Assembly (NCBI GenBank): GCA_036507285.1
Contig: CM071844.1
Span: 13,957,898-14,021,897 of the forward strand
Reading direction: 5' to 3'
Length of the DNA: 64,000 bases
From: Trichosanthes cucumerina
Lineage: Eukaryota; Streptophyta; Magnoliopsida; Cucurbitales; Cucurbitaceae
Shown one piece after another: positions 33,308 to 46,590 of this stretch (position 1 is its first letter; every line of letters starts with the position of its first letter). A model generated the notes under the pieces. That model was given only the letters and a program-made list of their open reading frames with translations. It searched no databases and was not told the origin of the DNA. Made by a program: the position numbers and the translations under genes.

Positions 33308-36300
33308 ATGATGAGGATGCCAAGATTTTGCCAACATAATTGGCATGATCGAATGCATTTACTGATTTCTCATCACCAAAATTTTCTATTTTCTTTTCTT
33401 CTCTATCAGGACCAACACAGCTAATTTCGAGGGAAAACGAGATCAAGATCAGGTTGGACCGCTTTCATTCACACATAAAAGTACTTTTAAATTTTTATTT
33501 ATATTTTTTTCAACGCTGCAAAAGTAATGTCTGCTAAAATTTTGGTCCAAGGCCTCAAGTTTCCGTGAACCACTCGATTTTGACTCGATTAGATATTTCT
33601 ATTATGTTAATTAGATTTTTCATTAAAAATTCTTTTTAGATTTTTCATTCTTTAGCAGCTTTTCGAAAACATTTTTGTCCCATCTTAGGCTTAAGCATGC
33701 ATGTCTGAAATTTTTTGAATGCAAGTTGATTGATTAGGATAGCCTAAAAAGTAATCTAAGTAATTTTTTTTGCAATAAAATAACTTCTGAAGCATATCCT
33801 GAAGTGAGTATATCTGAATTGCGTCTTTAACTTCCTTGCAACACATGAGCACATAACTGACTTTCTATTATGTTCGAACACTAGGATGTTTTTGTTGGGT
33901 CTAAAGATTGTTGTCACCCCGATAGGCTTAGGAACTAATCAAGAGTTGAATGACATGAAAGTGAGTGATTGAAATTTGTTTAAAAATAAGAATACATTTT
34001 ATAAATAATGTGTGATTCATGTGTGGAGATCAAAAGAGCTACCTCCATTGTGATCAGTTAGGCCATCCATTGAGCGAGTGCTCTGGATAAGGTCCCTACA
34101 ATGGAAGTGTGAAAGCTAGGATCTTTGAAAGAAGAAAAAAACAAGATAAATTTGGGGTTAGTAACCCTTGTGAAAAAGAAAAACTTCGGGGTTAGTAACC
34201 CTTGTGAAAAAGATAAGAGTGGGGTTAGTAACCCTTGTAAAAAATAAAAAATAAAAATGCTTAAGTAGATTGCTCTCTATAGTGTGATGAGACTTGAAAT
34301 TGGAACTTATAGCCAGTGTAGGGGAAAACAAAGGAGGATCTTGGTAAAAGTATCTAAAATCAGTAGAAAATAATAGAAAAGAAGTTAAACACACACACAC
34401 AAGGAATGTATTATATGAAATTCAAATTGCTTAAGGAAGGATATGTTAAGATTTTATTTTATTGTTTCATTATTATAATTAGAAAACTAAGGCTTGAACC
34501 ATGAATCTTGTATTTTAAAATTTTGTTAAGAGATTGTTTTAAGGTTTTGTTTTGTTCGAGGACTATCAAAATTATGAGTTTGGGGTATTTGATAGTGGAT
34601 AAAATAATGCTACTATCTGACTTAGTTTTATGCTAGTTTTGCTATGAATTTGTGTACTTTCATGTGTTTTTATGTTGATTTCTCGAAACCGAGCAATTGG
34701 AGCAAGATGCGATATATGAAAAGAATTGAGGAATCTTTAAGCATCCGAATGTTGAAGAAAAGAAATCAAGAATTTGGACTCGAAGCTATAGCATTACAAC
34801 ACCATAGTAAAATCCTTCTCACGTTGAAAGTAGTGATCAAAATAAAAATGAAGATGGAGGAATCTTTTGTAATATGCTGATGATAGCTTTCATTCACATA
34901 AAAGTATTTAGTTTCAAAATGCCTTGTAATTTCTTTTGCGTTGAACTCTTGGAGTATAATTTTTTGGTTAAAAATAATGAAAATGGATCAATATTTGGAT
35001 GGCCTAATTTTACTGGGAGATCTTCAGATGCTTTTATTTTTTATTTATTTATTTGTTTTTTGATAACTGCTTGCTTCTCAAGTTCTAGATTCTCGCCAAT
35101 AATGGAACTTGAAACTTTGGGATTAAAATCATAACTTTAGAAAATAAAAACTTTTAAGTTAAATCTAAAAATGTAATTTACTGATCTTTTATGTATAATT
35201 AAGTTTTATCTTTGTCAATTATTTTAAGATTTTTTTATTCTTCAACAAACTTTTCGAAAGTATTTTTATACGAAGTCTTGGAGTAACAATTTTTAATAAA
35301 AGAAAATTTTAAATATTTTCTAAACTAATGTTTGTACTACATTCTCAATAAAACTAATCTTTTACTAATCTTTAAAACCATGTAACGAAAAATTCTAATT
35401 TAGAACGGTACATGCATGTATAAAAGTCTTCATTTCCCTTTCTATTATGATGAACTCACCACCATCTTCATGTTCTTATTTTTTATTTTTTGTTTCTTGT
35501 TTTCTATTTTCCGTATTTTAATAATAACAAAGAATTATATATTTCATAACTATTTATGTTTCTTGTTTCTACAAGAAATGTAAACAAAAGCTTGATTGTT
35601 AACTATTTATGGTTTCTTGTTATTGTTTTTTTTCTTCTTTTTTATGGTTTAAAAGAATTTAGTTATATAATATAAAAGTATATAACATGGATTAAAACAT
35701 ATAAAAAATGTATACTATTTAATACCCATATTTCTCGATTCAAAATTAAAAAACAATAATAAAATTGTAGAAATAAATAATAAAATTTCTTTATCATTCA
35801 AATGTCGTCCAAATTTGATCTACAATGTTTGAAATTAAAGTAAAATAGCAGGTTATTTTACCTAGTTGTTGAAATACAAGGCAAAAGATGAGCGCTCCTT
35901 GACCAATAAACCAAAAAACTATTTTAGTATTTTAAGGAACATTTAAATATAAAAGAAAACATAATAGAGAGAAACTATTCTTTGTAGTTAATTCTGAACT
36001 TCAGCCCCAATTTTCGAAACATTTTTCAAAAACTAGAAATAAGAAACGAGATTGATTATCAAACAAGTTTATTTCTTATAAAATGAGAAACGGGAACAAG
36101 AAAACAAAAATAAGAACATTATCAAACAAGCTAAAAATAACTACGTTTAGTTATGCATGAGAATAATGCCATTAGAATTGTTTATAAATGAATAAGATTT
36201 ATGTTGTATTTTTGTAATTAATCTCAACAATTTTATTATATTAGTTAATTTTAAGTAATTAATTAATTGTTAGTTTATTTTTATTCAGTCGTATTATTAA

Positions 36301-36473
36301 ATTAAAACCCACCGTATTGAATGGATTAAGATCCTTTGCATACTTATAGTGAAGAGGCCTGGAAAAGACTTTTTTGCACCATTTAAATTAAAACCTCCAA
36401 ACAAACAAGAGATTTAAAAGTCCAAGAGAATTGAATAAAAAATACCTTGTTTAAGAGACTCATTGTTGAATGA
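33308..36473. other. AT-rich noncoding region, copy 2
   Basis: Counterpart of 5831-8994, including the palindromic minisatellite at 34154-34234. A minus-strand ORF (34158-34400) repeats FFTRVTNP only because it reads through that minisatellite. No gene is supported. Confidence 0.6.
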
Positions 36474-36905
36474 GAAATTTCAGTGAATCACAAATTGTCA
36501 CATCATTAATTTAAATTAATGATAAAGTAAATTTGGGGTCAATTATAAATTTACACGTATCCTAAAATTAAATTAAAAGACATGAAAAATCTTCAAATTA
36601 AATAATGCCACATGTCCAGTATTAAAAATGGATTGGACTCAATTTAAATAATCCAAACAAATTAAAAAAAAATAATTAGATGGGATTAAGTCCAAATAAG
36701 ACTAAGCCCAAGAGTTGGACCCAAAGTCCACCAGGCCAAAGCCCGTATATGGTCCATCAGACTCTATAAGTAGAGGAGACCACCCTCCATTTGGAGATAT
36801 TTAGAAGAGTCGAAATTAAATCTCGGCTTAGTTAGAAAATTCAGAGTCTTCCAAAGTTCATTCAGAAGATTCAACGACTTAAAAGCTTCCACAAATTGAT
36901 CGTCT
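36474..36905 (+). mobile_element. Ty3 LTR 1, copy 2, interrupted by CACTA
   Basis: TGTTGAATGAG start, TATA box at 36765, end at GATCGTCT before CACTA. Reads CATCAGACTC where copy 1 has CATCGACTC. Confidence 0.75.
36765..36772 (+). promoter_or_regulatory. TATA box of Ty3 LTR 1, copy 2
   Basis: TATAAGTA in the same LTR context as at 9297. Confidence 0.5.
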
Positions 36906-37915
36906 CACTACAGGAAAAAAAGTCTTCAATAGCTTCAAAAAATGTTGTAATAGGCCTTTTATAGTTTTTTCTGCAGAGTCATGACAGCCCAAGCTATTAA
37001 AAATCTGGGACTTTTAACAACATTTTATAAAAGCTGTAAAAGACTAGACTTTTCTGACATTTTATAAAAACTACAAAAATTAGACTTTTATAACATTTTA
37101 TAAAGGTTATAAAAAATGTTATATCAAAAGTCTTTTAATAGCATAATTTCCTCTTTTTAATCAATGATATCATTTTATAAATGCTATAATAATATTGTAG
37201 TAATCTACGATAGCATTTTAACAATTATAGCATTTATTTGTAGTTATTTTTTTAACTTAAATTAAAGCTATAATATACTCTTGAATTGTAAAATTTTTTG
37301 CTATTGTTGTAACTTTGATGGCTTTAAAATTATTCATGATGTTATTATTCATGTTTCTTACCTTAGTTCAAATTAGAAGTAAAATAATAAATAAATGATC
37401 TACAATATTAGTTACATAATGAATTTATGTGTCATGAATCCAAGCAAATTACATTTCATTCAAAGTTTACATTATCCCACTTAAATTGATACAAAACATA
37501 ACAATCTATTGTTCATAAAATAAATATAGTAATGAACATCAACTTTGAGATGATACTAAATATAAATTTGTCAAATACTATTCATTAAATTACAAAATGT
37601 TTCACTATTCAATATCAAAATATATAACTCTCGAGCTAGTTGTTTTTGTGGCCAAGAACTTCCCATGATATTCTGTCATCAACCTACAAAAAAAATATCA
37701 AGAAAGAAATAAAGAAGAATATTTACTCAAATAAAATAATTATTAAACAAATTAATAATTTTAAATAATAGTACATAAATGTACATAGTGATTAAAACTT
37801 CGTCAAAAGGCCATGCAACTGTACTACCAATAACACTAAGCTAACTCCCCCAAATGTTAACCTAATCTAAGGAACGCCACTAAAACTAACAACCTATATG
37901 CTTCAAAAATTTCAA
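36906..37915. mobile_element. CACTA transposon terminal fragment, copy 2
   Basis: CACTACAGGAAAAAAA terminus, subterminal ATAGCATTTT motifs and the same fusion to pol at CAACAGAGAGC as in copy 1. The rearrangement therefore predates the array duplication. Confidence 0.75.
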
Positions 37916-39270
37916 CAGAGAGCAATCGACATGATCCGCTTAGAGGTTAGTATTGGAGAATTGACGGTTAACACCTTGTTTCATATTATAGATTCCAAGA
38001 CCACCTACAAAATACTATTAGGGCGCCCTTGGATCCATGGCAATGGAGTAATACCTTCCACACTTCATCAGTGTTTCAAATTTTATTAAAATGCGGTCAA
38101 GAAAGTCGAAGCAGATACTAATCCCTTCTCAGAGGCAGAGTCCAACTTCGCGGATGCAAAATTCTATATGCAGAATGATAAAAGAGGAGAGATCGTGCCA
38201 ACTCAAATACGTTTGATTGCAAATCACAAGGTAGAGAACCAAAAGCACATAAAGAAAGAGTCGATTGAAGAGGTACACGCTTGTGAAGTTAAGACAAGTA
38301 AGCCATCTACCAACTCTGCAAAGAAAAAGGTTCCAAAGGAAGAAAAATCATCAAATCTTCCAGTATTTCGTTACATCCCTTTATCACAACGTAAAAAGGG
38401 AGAATCACCATTTACAGAATGCTCAGAAAACTTGAAATTCAGCGATGTGGAAATCCTAAAAGAAAGTTTCATCACACCTCTAACATGAATCACCAAGCAA
38501 GAGATTCGAAATCGAAAGTTTATAATGCAAAAATAGCCTTGCCCGAAAGAAGAACGAAGGATGTGTTTGATCCTAAAGCATACAAACTTCTATCAAATGC
38601 AGGTTACGACTTCACAACTCACACTACGTTCAAAAGTTTAAAAATCTTCAATGAGAGGCCTGAGCTTTCATCAACACAAAAGAAACTTTTAAAGGAAAGT
38701 TATATGATACCCACGTCAAGAAAAGGACTTGGATACAAGTCTCTTGAGCCAATCCGTATAACGAGAAAAGGAAAGGAGAAAATGGCAGACGCAAACCACA
38801 TAACAGTCGAGGAAGTAGATCATTCGAATAAAGAAGGAAGTGTCGGGCTATTGGCAACACGAGTCTCAACCCTCTAGAGGATAGGGGTGACTGTTGAAGA
38901 GAGTGTTTTTCGAACTCTTAACTCCATCCGATCTTTGATCCATCAGAGGTTAAATACGCCCACTAGTGAAGAAGAAAGAACGTTAACGACGCCAGCTTTG
39001 GTGTGACCATCAGCGTTGCAACGATTAGGCACACTTACGAAAGAGAGGAAAAATATACTCTCGACTTCAAATGTGACACGCCCTTCAGCTTTTCACAGGT
39101 TAAGTGTAACCACGTCAAAAAGTGAGGCTTCCACGTCAGTTTTTGACCGACTTCAACATGATTGCCCGGTTGAAACTTCGAAGGATAAATCCTCTATTGA
39201 AACAAAAGATGAGCGAAAAATTCACAGTGCCTTTCCTTCCCGTATGAAAAGAAAAACCTTCGTTATAGTT
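37916..39270 (+). pseudogene. Internal Ty3 pol fragment, copy 2
   Basis: Counterpart of 10450-11830, running from the protease tail (LLGRPWIHGNG) through the charged linker to MKRKTFV. It has a TGA at the same site after the TPLT motif. Relative to copy 1 it lacks a short stretch after GAAGTGTC (38844) that encodes IRRTFVFRRV. Confidence 0.85.
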
Positions 39271-39370
39271 TTTCCTAGTAGCGTCGTTATGTTGCCGAAA
39301 TTTCGGCGCTGACGGTGTTGCTTAGTAACTTCCATGGTTGATTTGGGTTCTTAAAATTAGGGTCGTTACA
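39271..39370 (+). mobile_element. 3' end of a chromovirus-like LTR, copy 2
   Basis: Ends TTAGGGTCGTTACA, as at 11930. Confidence 0.55.
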
Positions 39371-39695
39371 CAATGGAATGTTAATCTTAGCTCCAACTTT
39401 CTCGTAATCGAATTGTACTACAACTCACTTCCCTGACTCTATAAACCAACCAAAACAATCTGGAAGATATAATTAAAGGGAAACAATAAAATTGGCAAGA
39501 GAAGAGAAAAAGGGTTCGAGTCGCAGTGGCTTGAAGCAAGAGCAAAGGACGAGAAAAAAGATAGGGGGAATGGGTTTGCCGATTTCACAAAGGAGAGGAA
39601 GGGGCTCGGTGGCTAGCAGCTTAGGACGACCAGGGTGTGACGATCGGTGCTTGGGGTGGCGGCGCGGCTGGGAAAGGGAGGCGCGCAGGGGAAGG
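39371..39695. other. Mosaic noncoding segment, copy 2
   Basis: Counterpart of 11931-12255. Nothing recognisable. Confidence 0.5.
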
Positions 39696-40517
39696 GGTTC
39701 TTCCACGAATCCCTTTTGTCTTTCCAGATTTTTTTTTTAACTAATAAAACTTCAAAATAAAGAAGGAAAAGGAAAAAAAAATTACCCTAGGAGATCTCCC
39801 TCTCTGAACACACGCAAATGAAGAGGAAGATTGAGAGTGGCACTTTTTAGAACACGAAAGGCATGAATTAAGAACCTGTCGGGAATAATTTTTGGTCCAT
39901 TTAAAGTTCAAAAATTGTTCTCTTGCGCCCAAAAGTTCAAAATTAGTATTTTTGGCCAGAACCACCAAATAACCCAATTTAAACCAATGAATTAAATCCA
40001 ATTTAGCTCGAGAGTTAAATTTATCATGCCCGATTTAAGTCTAGTTGTCATCACATTTTATATCTTCGATTTTGAATTATTATTATGTGCAACATTTGTA
40101 CAATTATTTACATTGTTGTTATTTGTAACGATTAATTCGTAATCAATTTACTAATGTTACTTAGTTCTTATAATATTAATTATTAGCCAAAAAAAAATAA
40201 TGTCTCACTTTACCTTTCATAACTATAAGAAAACTGCCTTATATTTTGTCGAAATTCTAAAAAATAATCAAAATAAGTTTATGTTCTTTAGATCAATGGG
40301 AATTTTTGCCAAAACATCAACACGAATTAATAATTAATTGGGTGAGGTACAACATAGCGAAGCATATTTTGCACCTTTAGCATCAAATTAAGCCACCCAA
40401 CAATATTTAGATCCTCAATAGATTTGCAAAGTTTTAGCTTATTTGGAAATTTAGTCACTTCATTGCATTGGTAAGTATGTAGCTTTCAAACGCTTCTAAC
40501 ACCTGCATCACAAGGAG
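39696..40517. repeat. Empty LTR A site and S block, copy 2 third instance
   Basis: The GGTTCTTCC segment (to 39886) joins S at GGGAATAATTTTTGGTCC with a single AATTT (39887-39891). This is the cleanest uninserted version of the LTR A target. S ends ATCACAAGGAG at 40517. Confidence 0.92.
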
Positions 40518-41652
40518 ATCTAAAGTATTTGGAATACTTAGCTCCGCTCATGAGCATATTTAGTTGTTAGTTTTTAGTTTTTGAAAATTAAATTTATTTT
40601 TCCTAATTTTTCTACGACGTGTTTCATCTTTCTTAATGAAACATTTGAATTTTTAGCTAAATTTTAAAAAACAAATCCATTTTTAAAAACTATTTTAATT
40701 TTCAAAATAGGGTTTTTAAAATATAGGTTAAAAGTAGACAATTAAATAGGAAACTCATAGGTAGAAGTAATATTGAATTTTTTTAATTTGAGACAACTAC
40801 GAAAATTCAAATCTTCAAGAAAGGAAGAATCATAGCATTTGATGTAGCTCTTCATTGTGCATTTGAGCAAGTATAATATTCTTCAATTAGGGAAATAAAA
40901 CCCAATGGTTTGGACCATTTCCGTAGAATTCTCCTAATACTTCTTACATGATACAACTAAGAAATATTTAGTTCTTCTAGGCTACATAATTGTTAAGTAT
41001 TGCCAAAGAGAGTATAACTCAATTGACATAACAAATGTGTTAACGACTATACTAAAAAAAAGTATTGGATGTATCTCATAACTTTCACAAAGTCGTAGAT
41101 CTATCACGACTAAATTTTCAACAACAATATACCCCAAGGTAAATTGTGTCGAACAAAGTTTTTGATGCTCGAGAATTGTAGATTTTTGTGTGGTCGAAAC
41201 CCATCCAACACTTCTAAGTCATTATAGTAGCTACTTTCTCTTAAAATATGTAAAAAAACTCATTCAAAGAATAGCTTGCATAAGTTCCTGGGTAGTTTCA
41301 GCGGGGATCCTAGCCGAAAATGTAAAAAAAAAAAAGTTGTCTTCATCTTTTCCTTCTCATTCTCTTCTTTGGACCCTCGGCTAGCCTCTTGATGAATCAT
41401 GGTTTAGATGTTGATGAATTCCGACGGAAAAAGTTTCGCGAATCCAACAAAAAAAATAAGCAAAATTGAGAAGCTTCTCTTTGTTTGTTTTTTTTTTTTG
41501 TTTGTGCTTTTCTATCTCTGGCAAAGACAAAAAAAATAATTTAGTGTCAGTTTCGAAGATGACCAACAGAAGAATGGGCATCGTTTTTGTCTTTCTCAGT
41601 GTTGCTTAATGATCAACATAAAAAAAGCACCGAAAAAGTACAAAGAGAAAAA
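40518..41652. other. S-flank segment, copy 2, noncoding
   Basis: AT-rich. It keeps 41391-41652, which copy 1 lost, and ends AAGTACAAAGAGAAAA just before the truncated LTR 2. No gene is supported. Confidence 0.7.
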
Positions 41653-42224
41653 TCTGCAAATTAAAGAATGCCACATGTCCAGTATTAAAAATGGATTGGA
41701 CTCAATTTAAATAATCCAAACAAATTTAAAAAAATAATTGGATATGATTCAGTCCAAATAAGACTAAGCCCAAGAGTTGGACCCAAAGTCCACTGTGCCA
41801 AGCCCGTATCTCGGTCCATCGGACTCTATAAATAGAGAGACCACCCTCCATTTGGAGTTATTCAGAAGAGTCAGAATTCAGAAATCTCAACTTAGCCAGA
41901 GAATTCAGAGTCTTCCAAAGTCAGAACTCATAAGCTTCAAATACAGTCAGAGAGTCCAGAGAATTCAAAAGATCCAAAGATTCAGAATTCAGAAGATTCA
42001 ACGACTTAAAACCTTCCAAAAATTGATCGTCTCTTCATCAACTATAGATCGAAGATTCAATCTCCCTCCATGCGAGAACAAGCTTGCCACCCCTCAGATC
42101 AAAGTTCATATTCCTAGAGAAAGCATCAGATGATTATACATTAGAGATTGTAACACTTCACAAAAATCAATAAAAATCAAGTTCATTCCAAGAATTAAAT
42201 TTCTCCGAAAATCTCGTGGGAACA
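41653..42224 (+). mobile_element. Ty3 LTR 2, 5' truncated, copy 2
   Basis: Enters at CTGCAAATTAAAGAATGCC, about 110 bp inside the LTR as judged from LTR 1, and ends GTGGGAACA before the primer-binding site. Longer on the left than copy 1. Confidence 0.8.
41827..41834 (+). promoter_or_regulatory. TATA box of Ty3 LTR 2, copy 2
   Basis: TATAAATA in the same context as 14020. Confidence 0.6.
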
Positions 42225-42246
42225 AATTGGGACGCCCAGTGAGACC
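42225..42246 (+). other. Primer-binding site of the Ty3 element, copy 2
   Basis: AATTGGGACGCCCAGTGAGA, two changes from copy 1. Confidence 0.55.
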
Positions 42247-42284
42247 ATCTCTACCTCTCATCTCTTTCTCTCTCCAAACAAATC

Positions 42285-43574
42285 ATGACATCCAAAGAAG
42301 TTTCTTCAAACTCTGCCACTTCAAATAACTCCTACATGGAATCACGCGCAGTCGCTCTAGAGAAATCCAACTCAAGAAAGTCAAACACCGGCATCGCAAA
42401 ACAAAATACTTAGACGAATGACGAGAATGCTCAAGCCGATGTCGCCATCGCAGAAAAACCTCGTGTTTGGGAAAATCACTTTTCCTTCTCTTCAACTGAG
42501 CTAAACATCAAGCCTTGACGTGATGTCCGTTATGATGATTGATGTAGGCATTAGTGAGGAAAGAATGACTGAATTTGAAAAGAAGATCAACATGTTATTG
42601 AAGGCAGTTGAAGAAAGAGATTATGAAATCGATTATCTCAAGAATCAGATGGAAAGTCGGGATGCTGCTGAATCTAGTCAAACCCCTATCGCCGTAAATA
42701 AGGGAAAGACCTCAGTATAAAGACCATACACAACATTCCACTTCAATCGCTTCATTGTCCATCCCAACAACTACGGGATATGATTACAAACTCCATCGTA
42801 ACACAATATGGTGGGCCTACTCAAAACTCTTTTATGTATTCCAAGCCATATACTAAGAGAATTGACAACTTAAGAATGTCTAATGGATACCAGCCTCCAA
42901 AGTTCCAACAATTCGAATGGAAGGGCAATCCCAAACAAAACATTGCTCACTTCGTCGAGACATGTGAAAATGCTTGTACTAGATGAGATCTGCTAGTCAA
43001 ACAATTCGCTCGAACCTTGAAGGGAAATACTTTCGATCGTATACTTGACCTCGAGCAAGAGATTATTGATTGCTGGGATCAATTCGAAAAGGAGTTCTCA
43101 ACCGCTTTCTATAGTACGAGGCTGAATCGTCGATGATGGAACTTACAAATGCTAAGCAACGGAAAGGTGAACCGTGGCGTTGACTACATCAATCGTTGGA
43201 GAGCTTTAAGCCTCGACTGTAAAGATACACTAACTGAAGTATATGCAGTTAAAATGTGCATCCAAGGCATGCATTGGGGACTTCTCTACATTCTACAAGG
43301 GATAAAGCCTCGAACTTTCGAAGAACTAGCAACTTGTGCTCATGACATGGAATTAAGCAAAGCTAGCAGAGGAAATAAAGACCTTCTCGCTTCAGATGTC
43401 AAGAAAGAGAAGAAAGAAGCTAAAAACGTCGAGAAAATTTCCAAAGGCGCTACCAAGGAATCGATGGTCATTAACACAACTCCTCTCAAGTTTGTTGCCA
43501 AAGGAAAAGAAAAAAAGGTTGAAAAAGCCCAAGAGGGAGGCGAGAGACGCCGACTAACTCTAAAAGAGTGACAA
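42285..43574 (+). pseudogene. gag: Ty3/gypsy gag, broken, copy 2
   Basis: Counterpart of 14479-15770, with ATG at 42285. The TGA codons at 42984 and 43569 are shared with copy 1. It carries additional local frame changes at 42371-42430 and 43030-43175, where copy 1 keeps the family sequence (for example DWYTDLE and FYSTRRTVS). Nearly all of these extra changes fall on CAG or CTG, so they may be consensus errors. The coiled-coil-like and Retrotrans_gag regions are still recognisable. Confidence 0.88.
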
Positions 43575-44534
43575 GAGAAAGTTTACCCTTTTCCAGATTC
43601 AGACATCACAGATATGTTAGAACAACTCCTCAAAAAATAACTTATTGAACTACCTGAATGTAAGCGACCTAAAGAGATGAGAAGGGTCAATGAACCTAAC
43701 TACTGCAAGTATCACCGAGTCATTAGTCACCCGGTGGAGAAATGCTTTGTTTTGAAAGAGTTAATTCTGAAATTAGCTAAAGAAAGGAAGATTGAGTTGG
43801 ATCTAGATGAAGTAGTCCAATTGAACCACGCTGCGATAACAACAAGTCTCAGCAGCCAAACATCTTCAAGCCTACGACAAGACCTAGAAACGAACTTGAT
43901 CCAATTTGGCACTTTAGAGCCTGTGAAAATTTGGCTGCAACGAGAATTTCCAAATACCTCTTATGACCAGCCTAAGCATACTGAAAATGAAGATGAAGGA
44001 TGGACTTTAGTAACGCGTCGAAAGAAGCAAAAACAACGATGCATCCAGAGAGAATCACACGTATTTCGAAACTACAAGAGGAAAAATGTGCCACGAAAGA
44101 AGAATAAAAAGATCAAAAGTTGGAGGAAATGCAAACAAGTTAAGGAAGAGAACGAAGACTTTGTTCGACCTCGACAACCAATAACGTTGAACGATTTCTT
44201 GCACCAAGGGGCTTCCTTAATAACTACAACAAAAATATCCCTGAAATTACCACATGACATGTTGTTAATGTATCTGAAGAAGGGGGTTCATCCTCTGATC
44301 TATCTCTAATGACAACAAAGTCAGAAAGCTTGACTTTACTCGATGCAAATGATTTGTTGTCATATCCTCAAGCGACTAATGATATTGTTATTGAACCATC
44401 AAAAAGCTCTACTATTTCAAAGATTTCGTGTCCTCAAGTACACTGCCACGTACATGTTGCATGTCCATCGGTTTCACGGACAAAAAGATCCTTTGGGGAT
44501 CAAAACCTCACAATAGACGCTTCTTATTTGTCTC
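43575..44534 (+). pseudogene. gag-pol linker with zinc-binding-like motif, copy 2
   Basis: NYCKYHRVISHPVEKC keeps the final Cys lost in copy 1, and the frame stays open from 43677 to 44309, including the Trp codon that is TAG in copy 1. The shared TAA near 43637 remains. Confidence 0.78.
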
Positions 44535-44900
44535 GGGTTACATCCGAGAACAAAAAGTAGGTCGAAATCTTATCGATGATGGGTCTGCCGTCAACATCAT
44601 GCCTAAATCAACAATGACACAGATAGGCATCTCGATGGATGAACTTGGAAATAGTAGATTAGTTATCCAAGGATTCCATCAAGGAGGTCAGAGAGCAATC
44701 GACATGATCCGCTTAGAGCTTAGTATTGGAGAATTGAAGGTTAACACCTTGTTCCATATTATAGATTCCAAGACCACCTACAAACTACTATTAGGCCGCC
44801 CTTGGATCCATGGCAATGGAGTAATACCTTCCACACTTCATTAGGGTTTCAAATTTTATCAAAATGCGGTCAAGAAAGTCGAAGCAGATACTAATCCCTT
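44535..44900 (+). pseudogene. Retropepsin-like protease remnant, copy 2
   Basis: LIDDGSAVNIMPKSTM, with the catalytic Asp pair at 44575-44580 and LLGRPWIHGNG intact (Trp codon present). TTAGGG at 44842 gives a stop after STLH. Confidence 0.82.
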
Positions 44901-46182
44901 CTCAGAGGCAAAGTCCCACTTCGCGGATGCAAAATTCTATATGCAGAATGATAAAGGAGGAGAGATCGTGCCAACTGAAATACGTTTACTTGCAAATCAC
45001 AAGGTAGAGAACCAAAAGCACATAAAGAAAGAGTCGATTGAAGAGGTAGACGCTTGTGAAGTTAAGACAAGTAAGCCATCTACCAACTCTGCAAAGGAAA
45101 AGGTTCCAAAGGAAGAAAAATCATCAAAACTTCCAAAGATTACATTACATCCCTTTATCACAACGTAAAAGGAGAATCACCATTTGAGAATGCTCAGAAA
45201 ACTTGAAATTCGGCGATGTGGAAATCCTAAAAGAAAGTTTGATCACACCTCTAACAGCAATCACCAAGCAGGAAATTCGAAATTCGAAAGTTGATAATGC
45301 AAAAATAGCCTTGCCCGAAAGAAGAACGAAGGATGGGTTTGATCCTAAAGCATACAAACTTCTATCAAATGCAGGTTACGACTTCACAACTCACACTACG
45401 TTCAAAAGTTTAAAAATCTTCGATGAGAGGCCTGAGCTTTCATCAACACAAAAGAAACTATTAAAGGAAGGTTATATGATACCCACGTCAAGAAAAGAAC
45501 TTGGATACAAGTCTCTTGAGCCAATCCGTATAATGACAAAAGGAAAGGAGAAAATGGCAGACGCAAACGACATAACAGTCGAAGAAGTAGATCATTCGAA
45601 TAAAGAAGGAAGTGTCATCCGAAGGACCTCTATTTTTAGGCGTGTTGGGCCATTGGCAACACGAATCTCAACCCTCTAGAGGATAAGGGTGACTGTTGAA
45701 GAGAGTGTTTTTCGAACTCTTAACTCCACCCGATCTTCGATCCATCGGAGGTTAAATATGCCCACTAGTGAAGAAGAAAAACGTCAATGACGCCACTTTG
45801 AAAGACCATCATGTTACATAACGATTAGGCACACTTACGAAAGAGAGGAAAAATATACCCTCGACTTCAAATGTGACACACACTTCAGCTTTTCACAGGT
45901 TAAGTGTAACCACGTCAAAAAGTGAGGGTCCTTCCACGTCAGTTTTTGACCGACTTCAACATGATTGCTTGGTTGAAACCTCGAAGGATAAATCCTCTGT
46001 TGAAACAAAAGATGAGCAAAACATTCGCAGTGCCTTTCCTTCCCGTATGAAAAGAAAAACCTTCGTTACAGTTAATACAGAAGGTGTGTTGAAGGTAAAG
46101 CGACGCGATGTCGTCTTCACCAACCCCTCAAGAGAGGATCCTGAACATGAAGAAGGCGAGACCTCTTGTCACCATATTATGG
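44901..46182 (+). pseudogene. pol linker, copy 2
   Basis: Charged linker between protease and RT, open at 45203-45679 and 45873 onward with frame changes near 45136, 45170 and 45775. No catalytic domain. Confidence 0.7.
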
Positions 46183-46590
46183 TTGAAGAAGAAATAGAGA
46201 CTGAAATCTTCAATGAGGATGCAGAAAAGGCACCATTATCGCTTGAAGATGGCAATCAATCAATAGTAGATGAGCTTAAAGAGGTGAACCTCGGTACGCC
46301 GGAAGAGTCGCGCCCAACTTTCATAAGTGCATCGCTCACTTGTGAGGAGGAAGGCGAATATATAAGCTTGCTCACTTCATATAGAAATGTGTTTGCTTGG
46401 TCCTATAAAGAAATGTCAGGACTTGATACGAAAGTAGATGTTCATCATCTCGCCATCAAACAAGGGTATAAACCAGTCAAGCAAGCTCAACGTCGTTTTC
46501 GACCAGAGCTTATTCCTCAAATTGAGGTGGAAGTTAACAAGTTGATTGAAGCAAGATTCATCCGTGAGGTGAAATATCCAACATGGATAT
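46183..46590 (+). pseudogene. Reverse transcriptase, N-terminal part, copy 2
   Basis: YRNVFAWSYKEMSGLD through FIREVKYPTW in one frame (45873-46610), then interrupted by the solo LTR at the same base as copy 1. Confidence 0.88.

Noticed and set aside
34158..34400. Minus-strand protein with FFTRVTNP repeats
   Set aside because: The repeats are the translated minisatellite.
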